Origin: Amazonocrinis nigriterrae CENA67
GTDB lineage: Bacteria; Cyanobacteriota; Cyanobacteriia; Cyanobacteriales; Nostocaceae
Direction: 5' to 3'
Assembly: GCF_016056305.1 (NCBI RefSeq)
Contig: NZ_JAECZC010000032.1
Span: forward strand, 1-61,951
Length of the DNA stretch: 61,951 bases
Part shown: in pieces, positions 48,051 through 56,660 of the stretch
Layout of the letters: the number at the start of each line of letters is the position of its first letter
How positions within the stretch are numbered: position 1 is the stretch's first letter
Position numbers and translations under genes: made by a program
Notes under the pieces: model-generated
Databases searched by the model: none
The model's input: the letters and a program-made list of their open reading frames with translations, nothing else
What the model was told of the DNA's origin: nothing

Positions 48051-48144
48051 GAAAGCTGTTGCAGCCTGCGCGTAACCCTAAAACGTGAAGACGGAAGCTG
48101 TTGCAGGGACGACGGAAGCTTTTGCAGCCTGCGCGTAACCTAAC
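48051..48144. repeat. threefold repeat around AGCTGTTGCAG
   Basis: Copies at 48053-48080, 48093-48110 and 48113-48143 share GAAGCT(G/T)TTGCAG; the first and third continue with CCTGCGCGTAACC. They lie between the hybrid kinase stop and the CRISPR leader. Confidence 0.75.
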
Positions 48145-48317
48145 CCTTTTTGCTAGTATTAACTAAGTTGAGCAAAGTTTTACTGTAAAAAGTTACATAT
48201 AGTTCATAAAAGCTCGACAATCACAAACAATCATTTTATGATTATGTAATAAGCTTGATGTTTGGCAGGGCGAAGCGGGGGCAAAATCCCTGGAGTCCCG
48301 CCAAAATCGCCAGAACC

Positions 48318-48347
48318 TTGACAAATCAATAATTACAGCGTTTTAAT
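48318..48347 (+). promoter_or_regulatory. probable promoter of the CRISPR array
   Basis: TTGACA (48318-48323) and TTTAAT (48342-48347) are separated by 18 bp. Transcription would begin about 105 bp before the first repeat and read along the array in the orientation that leaves the repeat end ATTGAAAC as a crRNA 5' handle. Confidence 0.5.
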
Positions 48348-48460
48348 AGTTAGGGTAAATGCAACTATTTTGCAATAAGAGCGGCTGAAATTAACCAAAA
48401 TTTCTCCCCCGCCAAAAACCCTCCCAGGAACCTTGTTTTGTAACGGTTTCAGACTGAAGT

Positions 48461-50410
48461 GTTTCACATTCCTACTACCCCGCAAGGGGATTGAAACAAG
48501 CTATCGTATTAACTATTTCTTCAAGAGTCGTTAGGTTTCACATTCCTACTACCCCGCAAGGGGATTGAAACGGCTCATCTATGTTAAGTTCATCAGCAAT
48601 TGTGTTGGTTTCACATTCCTACTACCCCGCAAGGGGATTGAAACCCAAGCATACTGATGTATGCATCAGTTTTTTTGAAGTTTCACATTCCTACTACCCC
48701 GCAAGGGGATTGAAACAATTCTTCAAAAAAAGACATAATTCAACTCCTTTTTGTTTCACATTCCTACTACCCCGCAAGGGGATTGAAACAGCTTCAAAGC
48801 CGCTTCACTGCCACCGACAGCGGCAAGTTTCACATTCCTACTACCCCGCAAGGGGATTGAAACTAACTTTTACTGACGGCATGATGCGCCTCGTCAATAG
48901 TTTCACATTCCTACTACCCCGCAAGGGGATTGAAACAAATCGGGGTGTGGAATCCAGGGATAACAAAAGACCAAGTTTCACATTCCTACTACCCCGCAAG
49001 GGGATTGAAACGTTTGTGAATTGCCCAAGAGTGTTATTTATTCTGTTCGTTTCACATTCCTACTACCCCGCAAGGGGATTGAAACACTTCAACCAGTCTG
49101 GGACTGCTAGCAAGAATGTGGTTTCACATTCCTACTACCCCGCAAGGGGATTGAAACCTAATAGATATACGCTTACCACCAAAAAAGTTAGGTTTCACAT
49201 TCCTACTACCCCGCAAGGGGATTGAAACCTACCATTAACTGAATAATTATCAACTCCAAATAATGTGTTTCACATTCCTACTACCCCGCAAGGGGATTGA
49301 AACTTAGAGAAAGTGCTGGATCAAGGAGATATGGCGATCGCGTTTCACATTCCTACTACCCCGCAAGGGGATTGAAACGTATGTCCATTGCTGGACACCA
49401 ACTCGGCACAATTGGTTTCACATTCCTACTACCCCGCAAGGGGATTGAAACACTTCTAAGCATTCTGCTATTAGCTTCAGGGTCTTTATGTTTCACATTC
49501 CTACTACCCCGCAAGGGGATTGAAACTAAATCTTGCATAAGAAAAATTAATGCAAGGAGGTGTTTCACATTCCTACTACCCCGCAAGGGGATTGAAACCT
49601 CTCGGTATGTCATCTGGGACATGAGGGCTAGCGTTTCACATTCCTACTACCCCGCAAGGGGATTGAAACTTAATACGAGTGGAGGGACGGGCGATTGCTA
49701 ATAATTAAGTTTCACATTCCTACTACCCCGCAAGGGGATTGAAACAAGAATGAGAATCATTATCTATCTTATCCCCTATCCCGTTTCACATTCCTACTAC
49801 CCCGCAAGGGGATTGAAACCGTGTAAATCTGATTTGGAGCTTTATAAAGATGTAGCGTTTCACATTCCTACTACCCCGCAAGGGGATTGAAACTTTAATC
49901 TTATTTCTGGTTGCTTTAGACTTTTGAGCGTTTCACATTCCTACTACCCCGCAAGGGGATTGAAACCTCCCCATTAAGGAAATAATCAAAGCGATCGCCT
50001 TGTTTCACATTCCTACTACCCCGCAAGGGGATTGAAACAATTCTTTCGCAAGCAAATTCGTAGAAGTCTTTGTCAGATGTTTCACATTCCTACTACCCCG
50101 CAAGGGGATTGAAACTAGGTCATGACCATATTAACAGCAGACAGGGATATATGTTTCACATTCCTACTACCCCGCAAGGGGATTGAAACGCGATTTGAAT
50201 GTTGTTGGCTTTGGCGAATAAATTTTGTTTCACATTCCTACTACCCCGCAAGGGGATTGAAACATATATATAGCTTGCTATTTCTAACTCCAGGTCAACG
50301 TTTCACATTCCTACTACCCCGCAAGGGGATTGAAACTGACCAGCTGCTTTTAGTCGAAAAGGCTCAATTGCAGGTTTCACATTTCTACTACCCCGCAAGG
50401 GGATTGAAAC
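48461..50410 (+). CRISPR. CRISPR array: 27 repeats of 37 bp, 26 spacers
   Basis: The repeat begins GTTTCACATTCC and ends GGGGATTGAAAC. Its middle CCCC-GCAA-GGGG forms a 4-bp stem closed by a GNRA tetraloop. By count the repeats start at 48461, 48535, 48608, 48680, 48753, 48827, 48900, 48975, 49049, 49121, 49192, 49267, 49342, 49415, 49490, 49562, 49633, 49709, 49783, 49857, 49930, 50002, 50079, 50153, 50227, 50300 and 50374. Spacers are 34-40 bp, all different. All repeats appear identical except the last (50374-50410), which has C to T at position 11. That marks the trailer end, so the leader is on the left. The GTTTC...GATTGAAAC type is common in cyanobacterial arrays. No cas gene lies in the window, so the subtype is not assigned. 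Confidence 0.98.
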
Positions 50411-50448
50411 AATTGATGGTGCGTTGCGCTTGGCGACAACACACCTTA

Positions 50449-50557
50449 TACCAATTCTCTCAAATCCAGCAACACATCCAAACCCCAAAACCCAGACCAT
50501 ATCTGAGTAAAGACGATTCGCCGAATCGTCTCTACAATTACGAATTACGAATTGGTA
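50449..50557. mobile_element. 109-bp TACC...GGTA element with TTA target duplication
   Basis: The ends TACCAATTC and GAATTGGTA are inverted copies, flanked by TTA at 50446-50448 and 50558-50560. Inside, AGACGATTCG-C-CGAATCGTCT (50511-50531) is a near-perfect palindrome. It lies just past the CRISPR array. Related elements are at 54919-55011 and 60197-60374. Confidence 0.65.
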
Positions 50558-50648
50558 TTACCGATGGAGGATTTGGGTGAGGAACTGATCACAAGTATCA
50601 AAGCCTCATTAGCAATTTGATTTTCCCCTGCTCCCTTGCTCCCCTGCC

Positions 50649-51332
50649 TCATTCCGGTACAGACACAGGCACCCCGTTATCCGTGGGTTGCAATTGCAGG
50701 ATAAAGGGAACTGCTTTTTTTACCCACTCGGAAGCAGATGGGTAATCAGCCGCTTCTTTTCCAAAACCGATTTGCAACATATCAGTATTAATGATTCCAG
50801 GATTGAGGGGAACAGCAGCCATCCCAGGGGGTAATTCTTGAGCTAGAGAACGAGTTAACCCTTCAATTGCCCACTTGGAAGCGCAGTATGGTGCAACTTC
50901 AGGGGATGTAGAACGCCCCCAGCCAGAACTAAAGTTAACTATGATGCCGTGTTTGTTTGCTACCATTGCTGGGACAAAGTGGCGAATTACATGAAAAACT
51001 CCTTTGATATTGATATCAATTAGCTGGGAAAACTCCTCAGTAGGAACTTCCCACAGAGGTGCTAAATAATTAATAATTGCCGCATTGTTAATCAGCAAAT
51101 CTGGTGGTTGATATTGGCTGAGTAAATGCTGTGCCCAAGTTTGGACTTGCTGTTCATTGGTGACATCTACCACAGCAAAATCGTGGGGCGAACCAAACTG
51201 TTGGCGTAGTTTTTCCACAGCAATTTCTGAACGAACGCAACCATAAACAGTGTGTCCCTGATGAATAAACTGCTCAGCCATAGCATAACCAAGACCTCGG
51301 CTGATACCAGTGATAACGATGCGCTTGACCAT
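50649..51332 (-). CDS. short-chain dehydrogenase/reductase
   Basis: A 227-residue classical SDR with cofactor motif TGISRGLG, LLINNAAI (NNAx), FSSGWG with the catalytic Ser, and YCASK (YxxxK). The end (LNPGIINTDM) also fits the family. The frame is open to 51359, but the Met at 51332 has AAGGA upstream and avoids overlap with the preceding gene, so it is preferred. It starts 7 nt after the DUF5331 gene and is likely cotranscribed. The substrate is unknown. Confidence 0.92.
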   Translation of the reverse strand: MVKRIVITGISRGLGYAMAEQFIHQGHTVYGCVRSEIAVEKLRQQFGSPHDFAVVDVTNEQQVQTWAQHLLSQYQPPDLLINNAAIINYLAPLWEVPTEEFSQLIDINIKGVFHVIRHFVPAMVANKHGIIVNFSSGWGRSTSPEVAPYCASKWAIEGLTRSLAQELPPGMAAVPLNPGIINTDMLQIGFGKEAADYPSASEWVKKAVPFILQLQPTDNGVPVSVPE

Positions 51333-51339
51333 ATTTTCC

Positions 51340-52242
51340 TTATTTGATTGAGATAGCATCCACTCGATCCCATGTCACACCCTGGCAAAATTCATCTACC
51401 CAAGACGCTAGACTACGGGCATTAGTGCTAGCAGATAAATTTACTTTCTTGGGAATGTCTGGTGGTTGCGCCTTCACATTGCCGTTGGTGTGAACATCTT
51501 TAACTACGGTGAATTCGGTAGCTAATGCCGATGTTGGCAGGGTTTTGGCTATGACAGGAACCTCGGTGGTAATTTCTAGCGATCGCACTGATTTGCGATT
51601 AATGGTAATATCGTTAGTCACTTCTAGCAATGCTGCTGTTGATCTCATTAGTTGATTTTGATCTACTAAACTAGAAGCCTGCTTGTTGGAGTGTGGCGTC
51701 CTTCCAAGAGACTGGGGAGCAATCTTAGTTACAATAGCCATCGCTGGCACTGGTTTTTGAGTGCGAGTAACCCCAGCGTTAGTTGTAAATGATACTACTG
51801 GCTTATACGCCCTTGCCAATTCCAAAGGCTGTTTTTGGGTATGTAACGCCGAAGTTGGAGATTGGTGAGTAATTTGAGTCACAGCAACCGATGCTACATG
51901 TTTATCCTCACAAGGTTTCTCTTGTAGAGACTCACTTTCAACTTGGTTAGCAGCTAGAGAATGCTTTAAATTGATTAAATCTAATTCTTCATCGGGATTA
52001 AAGTTGAGGCCTAAAGCCGCAACTATTTCATCAGGATTATTATTTAGCTCCATAATAAAAGCTAGTATTTCATCAAACTGAGCTTCTAAAACAGACATAG
52101 TAGCCAAAATAAAACCAGACGAAGGACGCCGCAGACCATCGTACGTCCCCCAAACTCGCATTTTGACCAACCAAGAACGATTTTGTTCGTAGTAACTCAG
52201 CCACTTCAGTTTTAAAGATTGTCGTAGCTGCTGAATGTTCAT
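51340..52242 (-). CDS. DUF5331-like cyanobacterial protein
   Basis: A 300-residue protein. The first ~100 residues (MNIQQLRQSLKLKWLSYYEQ, VWGTYDGLRRPSSGFILATMSVLE, AALGLNFNPDEELDLI) form a conserved domain that I recall as DUF5331, found in cyanobacteria. The rest is a Ser/Thr/Ala-rich, probably disordered region, ending in a short conserved-looking tail (SLASWVDEFCQGVTWDRVDA). No catalytic motif is evident. The Met at 52242 with GAGG upstream is preferred over 52266. It lies between a ferredoxin gene and an SDR gene on the same strand; the function is unknown. Confidence 0.8.
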   Translation of the reverse strand: MNIQQLRQSLKLKWLSYYEQNRSWLVKMRVWGTYDGLRRPSSGFILATMSVLEAQFDEILAFIMELNNNPDEIVAALGLNFNPDEELDLINLKHSLAANQVESESLQEKPCEDKHVASVAVTQITHQSPTSALHTQKQPLELARAYKPVVSFTTNAGVTRTQKPVPAMAIVTKIAPQSLGRTPHSNKQASSLVDQNQLMRSTAALLEVTNDITINRKSVRSLEITTEVPVIAKTLPTSALATEFTVVKDVHTNGNVKAQPPDIPKKVNLSASTNARSLASWVDEFCQGVTWDRVDAISIK

Positions 52243-52296
52243 CGGATGCCTCACTTCAGACAACAATAGTGCAGACCTGTATATTTTTAATTAACT

Positions 52297-52629
52297 TTAT
52301 CCGTGCGGATGAGACCGATGGTAAAGCATCTGTTTGACTCTTTGACCACCTAATAAGTGTTGTTCTACCACTAGAGGTACTTCTTCGGGTAGAACGCCGC
52401 TATACCAAACCATATCAGGCAATACTAAAAGCATCGGCCCATTACCGCATTGTCCCAAACAGCTACTAGCCATCACTGTCACACCTGGGATTGGCAAAGC
52501 TGCAAAAGCTACTAATACCTTTGCAGCACCTTGCTTTTTACAAGTGCGATTTTGGCAAACCCGCACACACTTAGGAAAAGTTGGTTGGTCTGTTTGTGGA
52601 AAGTTAGATGTTTTCGTAATGTCAGTCAT
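52297..52629 (-). CDS. thioredoxin-like [2Fe-2S] ferredoxin
   Basis: A 110-residue protein of the NuoE/thioredoxin-like ferredoxin family. The four likely cluster ligands are in CVRVCQNRTCKKQG and SSCLGQCGNGP. It would carry electrons or act as a small redox partner in the cytoplasm. The start codon sits directly beside a block of 7-bp tandem repeats (52631-52684), so its 5' leader is made of repeat DNA and no normal ribosome site is visible. It is followed by the DUF5331 gene after 54 bp. Confidence 0.87.
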   Translation of the reverse strand: MTDITKTSNFPQTDQPTFPKCVRVCQNRTCKKQGAAKVLVAFAALPIPGVTVMASSCLGQCGNGPMLLVLPDMVWYSGVLPEEVPLVVEQHLLGGQRVKQMLYHRSHPHG

Positions 52630-52630
52630 T

Positions 52631-52684
52631 TGTCATTTGTCAGTTGTCAGTTGTCAGTTGTCAGTTGTCAGTTGTCAGTTGTCA
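52631..52684. repeat. 7-bp tandem repeat (GTCAGTT)n
   Basis: About seven heptamers, with two GTCATTT variants at the left end, abut the start codon of the 2Fe-2S ferredoxin gene. It is the same class as the GTCAGTG run before ftsH. Confidence 0.95.
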
Positions 52685-52751
52685 AAAGTCTGAGTGTATG
52701 ACTAATGTCCAAGCCCGCAATGGGAGCGGGAACAGGCAACAGTTTTTTCTT

Positions 52752-52795
52752 CCCAATTCCCAATTCCCAATTCCCAATTCCCAATTCCCAATTCC
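52752..52795. repeat. 7-bp tandem repeat (CCCAATT)n
   Basis: Six perfect heptamers in a row just downstream of the cysteine synthase stop (minus strand). Confidence 0.95.
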
Positions 52796-52811
52796 CTCTT
52801 AACATTGATGA

Positions 52812-53786
52812 CTAATCTATTGACAGTCCTTTTGAGGCCAGCCATTCACGGTTGAATATCCGCGATTGATAGCGCGAACCACTATCACATAAGATGGTAA
52901 CAATGGTGTGTCCTGGCCCTAATTGCTTTGCCAAGGCAACAGCAGCCGCAACATTAATACCCGTCGAACCACCCATTAATAAACCATCTTTTTGCAGTAG
53001 TTGGTAAACAACCCGCAAAGCTTCCTTGTCATCTATCTGGATGGCATCATCAGCGGGTGCGCCTTCCATGTTGGCTGTGACGCGACTGTTACCGATTCCT
53101 TCGGTGATGGAATTTCCTTCTATCTTGATTTCGCCAGTTTTGATATAACTATAAAGTCCGCTACCCAGTGGATCGGCGACAACGCATTTAATCGCCGGAT
53201 TTTGTTCTTTGAGGTACAACGCCACCCCGGCAAAAGTACCACCAGTACCGGTTGCAGCTGTCCATGCATCAATTTTACCATCTGTCTGGGCCCAAATTTC
53301 TGGGCCTGTGGTTTCGTAATGAGCGCGACGATTGGCTAAATTATCAAACTGATTCGCCCAAATAGCGTTTTCTAATTCAGCGGCAACTCTGCCAGATAGC
53401 TTGACATAGTTGTTTGGATCTCTGTAAGGTACAGCAGGGACGGGACGAACTTCTGCCCCTAATGCTGTCAATGCATCTATTTTTTCTTGTGATTGGGTAT
53501 CGGGAATAATAATTAGGCATTTGTAGCCTTTGGCGTTGCAAATATGGGCTAATCCAATGCCAGTATTACCAGCGGTTCCTTCTACGACGGTGCCACCAGG
53601 CTTGAGCAAACCTTTTTCTTCGGCGTCTTGGATAATGTAAAGTGCGGCGCGGTCTTTGACTGAACCGCCAGGATTGAGAAATTCGGCTTTAGCGAGGATT
53701 TCGCAGCCTGTTTCTTCACTAAAGCTGTTTAAACGAATGAGGGGTGTATTACCAACTGTGCCAACAAAGCCATTTTTAATATCCAT
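52812..53786 (-). CDS. cysK: cysteine synthase (O-acetylserine sulfhydrylase)
   Basis: A 324-residue PLP enzyme making cysteine from O-acetylserine and sulfide. It has VGNTPLIRLN, the PLP Lys in NPGGSVKDRAA, the substrate loop EGTAGNTGIGL, the phosphate-binding GTGGTFAG, and the terminal Ser region (LCDSGSRYQSR). Length is normal. The frame reaches 53840, but the Met at 53786 with AGGTAGAG upstream matches the family start. The A or B type cannot be settled with certainty; the loop resembles several cyanobacterial paralogues. It is transcribed alone, with a heptamer repeat downstream. Confidence 0.93.
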   Translation of the reverse strand: MDIKNGFVGTVGNTPLIRLNSFSEETGCEILAKAEFLNPGGSVKDRAALYIIQDAEEKGLLKPGGTVVEGTAGNTGIGLAHICNAKGYKCLIIIPDTQSQEKIDALTALGAEVRPVPAVPYRDPNNYVKLSGRVAAELENAIWANQFDNLANRRAHYETTGPEIWAQTDGKIDAWTAATGTGGTFAGVALYLKEQNPAIKCVVADPLGSGLYSYIKTGEIKIEGNSITEGIGNSRVTANMEGAPADDAIQIDDKEALRVVYQLLQKDGLLMGGSTGINVAAAVALAKQLGPGHTIVTILCDSGSRYQSRIFNREWLASKGLSID

Positions 53787-53977
53787 TCTGACTCTACCTG
53801 TGTTCTTACCTATAAAAATTTTGGCTGATAGCGGTGGCATGATTTACAGCCTGATGCTGATCGCCTATTTCTATTCTCAACACAAGTGCGTAGAAATGTA
53901 GCGGTTTGTTGTGAAAAATTGCTGTTACACTTGACTGCTATTCAAAACTAAGTCTGGTATCAAGCGATCGCATCTAG

Positions 53978-54109
53978 TAGCCTGCCAAAAAGATTTTGAC
54001 AGGCACAGGGATTGGGTAAGGGGAAAAGGGGCGCATGTTTTTAATTTCTTTCCCTTTCCCCTTTTCCCTTTAAGCGGTCTCCAAGAGTCAAAATTTGCGT
54101 GGTGAACTA
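53978..54109. mobile_element. 132-bp MITE, copy 2 (4-bp target duplication CTAG)
   Basis: As far as I can read it is identical to 33129-33260, in the same orientation. It is flanked by CTAG at 53974-53977 and 54110-54113. It lies between the cysteine synthase and DUF305 genes, which are divergently transcribed. Confidence 0.87.
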
Positions 54110-54240
54110 CTAGATCATCCTTGGTGGAAGTTTTGGTAGCAATAGCAACATGAGATCTGATCTGCATTTCATATTGATTTCATTTCTGAGTGGCAAGCTA
54201 AGAAGTGAATATTGAATTAGGAAACTGTGAGATCAGACTC

Positions 54241-54918
54241 ATGCAATTTTGTCTATTGAAAAATGGCTTTTTGGCGTTGACATTTGTAGCGATCGCCTCA
54301 ACCAACGGCTTAATAACAGCCTGTTCCAATACCGCTTCCCAGAACCAAAGCCAAGCGCCAAACACAACCACTACCAATACTAGCGACAAGCAGGTGCTAA
54401 ACCACAGCATGGGAATGGATTTAGGCCCAGCTGATGCTAACTTCGATTTACGGTTTATCGACGCTATGATACCGCATCATCAAGGGGCTGTGGAAATGGC
54501 TAAAGAAGCGCAGACAAAATCTAAACGTCCTGAAATCAAAAAGCTAGCAGACAATATCATCAAATCCCAAAATCAGGAAATTACTCGGATGAAGCAGTGG
54601 CGACAAGCTTGGTATCCCAAAGCCGGAAATCAACCAATGGCTTATCACAGTAAAATGGGTCACATGATGGCAATGTCATCTGAGCAAATGAAAGCCATGA
54701 TGATGACTCAGGACTTGGGTGCAGCCGATGCTCAGTTTGATTTGCGCTTTATTAATGCTATGATTCCTCACCATCAAGGGGCTGTAACAATGGCACAAGA
54801 TGCCTTGAAAAACTCCAAACGCCCTGAAATCAAGAAATTAGCTCAAGAAATTATCAAAGCACAAGATACAGAAATTAACCAAATGCAGCAGTGGCGAAAA
54901 GCCTGGTACAGTCAGTAA
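54241..54918 (+). CDS. DUF305 lipoprotein with two repeats
   Basis: A 225-residue exported protein. The signal peptide ends in the lipobox LITAC. Two tandem DUF305 units follow, each with FDLRFI(D/N)AMIPHHQGAV and a matching KSKRPEIKKLA... or NSKRPEIKKLA... helix. The His pair in IPHHQGA is the family's likely metal site. The Met-rich stretch between them (MGHMMAMSSEQMKAMMM) could bind copper. The ATG at 54241 is preferred over a GTG at 54205. The stop codon TAA is also the target duplication of the small element that follows. Confidence 0.9.
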   Translation: MQFCLLKNGFLALTFVAIASTNGLITACSNTASQNQSQAPNTTTTNTSDKQVLNHSMGMDLGPADANFDLRFIDAMIPHHQGAVEMAKEAQTKSKRPEIKKLADNIIKSQNQEITRMKQWRQAWYPKAGNQPMAYHSKMGHMMAMSSEQMKAMMMTQDLGAADAQFDLRFINAMIPHHQGAVTMAQDALKNSKRPEIKKLAQEIIKAQDTEINQMQQWRKAWYSQ

Positions 54919-55011
54919 TACCGTTTTACTTTAATGTTGATACAAATAGGGAGCAGGGGCGCGGGGGAGCAGGGGTGAAAGAATTTGTATCAGTGATTGA
55001 GTAAAATGGTA
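54919..55011. mobile_element. 93-bp TACC...GGTA element with TAA target duplication
   Basis: The ends TACCGTTTTACTTTAATGTT and the inverse of TACCATTTTACTCAATCACT are similar, with TAA at 54916-54918 and 55012-55014. GATACAAAT-type sequence continues both arms. The body is G-rich (GGGAGCAGGGGCGCGGGGGA). It belongs to the same family as 50449-50557 and 60197-60374. Confidence 0.7.
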
Positions 55012-55152
55012 TAACCTAAAATCCATTGGCTGCTATGCAGCATTCTCAATTAACCCTGCGGTGGGCACTGCCGAAAACCTCAAAATAAGGGTTTGCGCGA
55101 ACCAATATATAGTGCCCACCATTGCAATAAAGCAAATGGTACAATATTTTAG

Positions 55153-55737
55153 CTACCAAACTTTACTCATATTTAGGACAAACCCAGGCAGTACAGGGTC
55201 ACCGCTAACAGTAGCAGGATTATCCAAACATTCTTCTGGCAATCCAGGACGATAAATATAGACTTGATGTTGCTTGCGGTCAATTAACAAGCCTAACTGT
55301 ATTCCTGGCTCTTTGATGTATTCTGCCATTTTTTCCTTCAAAGGTTGAAGGTTGTCGCTGGGGGATCTGAGTTCGACTACAAAATCTGGACAAATGGGTG
55401 CAAATGTTTCTTGTTGTTCTGAAGACAAAGCATTCCACCGTTCCAGCTTCATCCAGGAAGCATCAGGCGATCTGTTAGCACCAGTTGATAGCTGAAATCC
55501 TGTACTAGAGTCAAAAGTTATACCTGTACCATCTTGTTCTGACCACACCCACAACTGACCAAATATGTGACCTCCCCGATTCCCTGTCGTCCCACCTGTG
55601 GGTGACATAATTGATATCTCTCCAAATTGATTCCGCTCAATGCGTAAGTCCCGATTAATCTGGCAGAACTCAAAGAACTGTTCGTCTGTCATTTGCATTG
55701 ATGGCGGAATTTGCAACACCAAGGGAGATGAAAGCAT
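55153..55737 (-). CDS. Uma2-family (DUF820) putative endonuclease
   Basis: A 194-residue protein of the Uma2 family, abundant in cyanobacteria and built on a PD-(D/E)xK nuclease fold. It shows the family start QMTDEQFFEFCQINRDLRIE, the first acidic motif RSPDASWM, and the core CPDFVVELRSPSD, where the Asp/Glu would bind metal, followed by the helix MAEYIKEPGIQLGLLID. Activity and biological role are unproven for most members; the family expands alongside mobile DNA. The Met at 55737 with AGG upstream is chosen over 55815. Confidence 0.88.
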   Translation of the reverse strand: MLSSPLVLQIPPSMQMTDEQFFEFCQINRDLRIERNQFGEISIMSPTGGTTGNRGGHIFGQLWVWSEQDGTGITFDSSTGFQLSTGANRSPDASWMKLERWNALSSEQQETFAPICPDFVVELRSPSDNLQPLKEKMAEYIKEPGIQLGLLIDRKQHQVYIYRPGLPEECLDNPATVSGDPVLPGFVLNMSKVW

Positions 55738-55798
55738 AATACCTAACCAACTGGCTTTTATTTTTATTCTCGTGCAAAAACCCAGGTGTAGCCACCTT

Positions 55799-56119
55799 CT
55801 AGTGGGAAGACACAAACCTCAGTCCTACAACGCCTGCCACAATCAAGCTAATACACATCATGCGCCCCAAAGTAGCAGGTTCTCTAAACAGAACTATACC
55901 TAGCACAGCTGTCCCAATAGCTCCGATACCTGTCCAGACAGCGTAGGCAGTGCCCACTGGCAAGGTACGAAGTGATAGTGATAACAAGGAGAAACTTAAT
56001 ATCACACAAACAATAGTAGTGATGCTTGGAACTAGTTTAGTAAAGCCCTGTGTATACTTTAAACCGATCGCCCATGCAATCTCAAGCAAACCAGCAATCA
56101 CAAGATAAACCCATGCCAT
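55799..56119 (-). CDS. SMR-family transporter (SugE/Gdx-type)
   Basis: A 106-residue inner-membrane protein with four helices. [20 protein letters not shown] has the membrane Glu14 and the W..GLK pattern typical of the SugE/Gdx branch, whose characterised members export guanidinium, as opposed to the drug-exporting EmrE branch. AGGAG lies 8 nt before the ATG at 56119. No guanidine riboswitch could be recognised upstream. It works as an antiparallel dimer in the family. The substrate is inferred from sequence class only. Confidence 0.88.
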   Translation of the reverse strand: MAWVYLVIAGLLEIAWAIGLKYTQGFTKLVPSITTIVCVILSFSLLSLSLRTLPVGTAYAVWTGIGAIGTAVLGIVLFREPATLGRMMCISLIVAGVVGLRFVSSH

Positions 56120-56321
56120 ATTTGCTTCTCCTGCATGTTGCAAAACTTGAAGCTGTTAGTGGAGTTGCGATCGCTTCCTCGTCGCTAATATCAAGGCAGC
56201 ATGAATACTACACGCTGTAAACTTTGCAGTGCAGATTACTGGTGATTTTTCCATGAATCTTTTCATGCCAAGCAAGCAGTATTTTTTGATTGTTGGTGTC
56301 TTGGATAGTAATCTGTTGATT

Positions 56322-56657
56322 TCAAGTGTTGTTAGAAAGACTAAGGTTGTTAACGTGGCGTCTTTGAAAAAGAATTGCAGCCAAATTTGATAGTAAACAG
56401 GTGATTGCTAGGCACAGCAAGATATATGTGGGAGCCATCACTACACCAATGATAAACCACGTATATACATGCAATACCATCACCACTGCGAAAATACTGG
56501 CAATTCCAACAGCTTGCCATACCTGATATGTTGGCCGACCTATTGCTGTCAGGATGATTGTCAACAATGTGGCAAGCAAGTTGGCTGGGACAAGAAATGC
56601 ACAAATGCTTACACAGTTGGTACGGGAGAACTCAGCTAAAGTTTGGAAATCGAGCAT
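56322..56657 (-). CDS. small membrane protein of unknown function
   Basis: A 111-residue hydrophobic protein with about three membrane segments (VPANLLATLLTIILTAIG; AVGIASIFAVVMVLHVYTWF; VMAPTYILLCLAITCLLSN). I recognise no family. The frame also contains a TTG one codon upstream of the chosen ATG. No neighbour on the same strand is close, so no operon context helps. Confidence 0.7.
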   Translation of the reverse strand: MLDFQTLAEFSRTNCVSICAFLVPANLLATLLTIILTAIGRPTYQVWQAVGIASIFAVVMVLHVYTWFIIGVVMAPTYILLCLAITCLLSNLAAILFQRRHVNNLSLSNNT

Positions 56658-56660
56658 CAA

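Larger units (their letters stand above)
47911..48460 (+). promoter_or_regulatory. CRISPR leader region
   Basis: The 550 bp before the first repeat hold no gene. The last ~290 bp are AT-rich with runs such as GTTACATATAGTTCATAAA and end in GTAACGGTTTCAGACTGAAGT directly before repeat 1. A leader on this side fits the degenerate repeat at the far end of the array. Confidence 0.75.

Noticed and set aside
48581-49225. Long open frames across the CRISPR array with repeated SHSYYPARGLK-type peptides
   Set aside because: They are translations of the repeat unit; the array structure explains them fully.
56120-56260. Guanidine riboswitch upstream of the SugE/Gdx-type gene
   Set aside because: The leader has one ACGA word but not the paired hairpins or conserved loops of the known guanidine classes.
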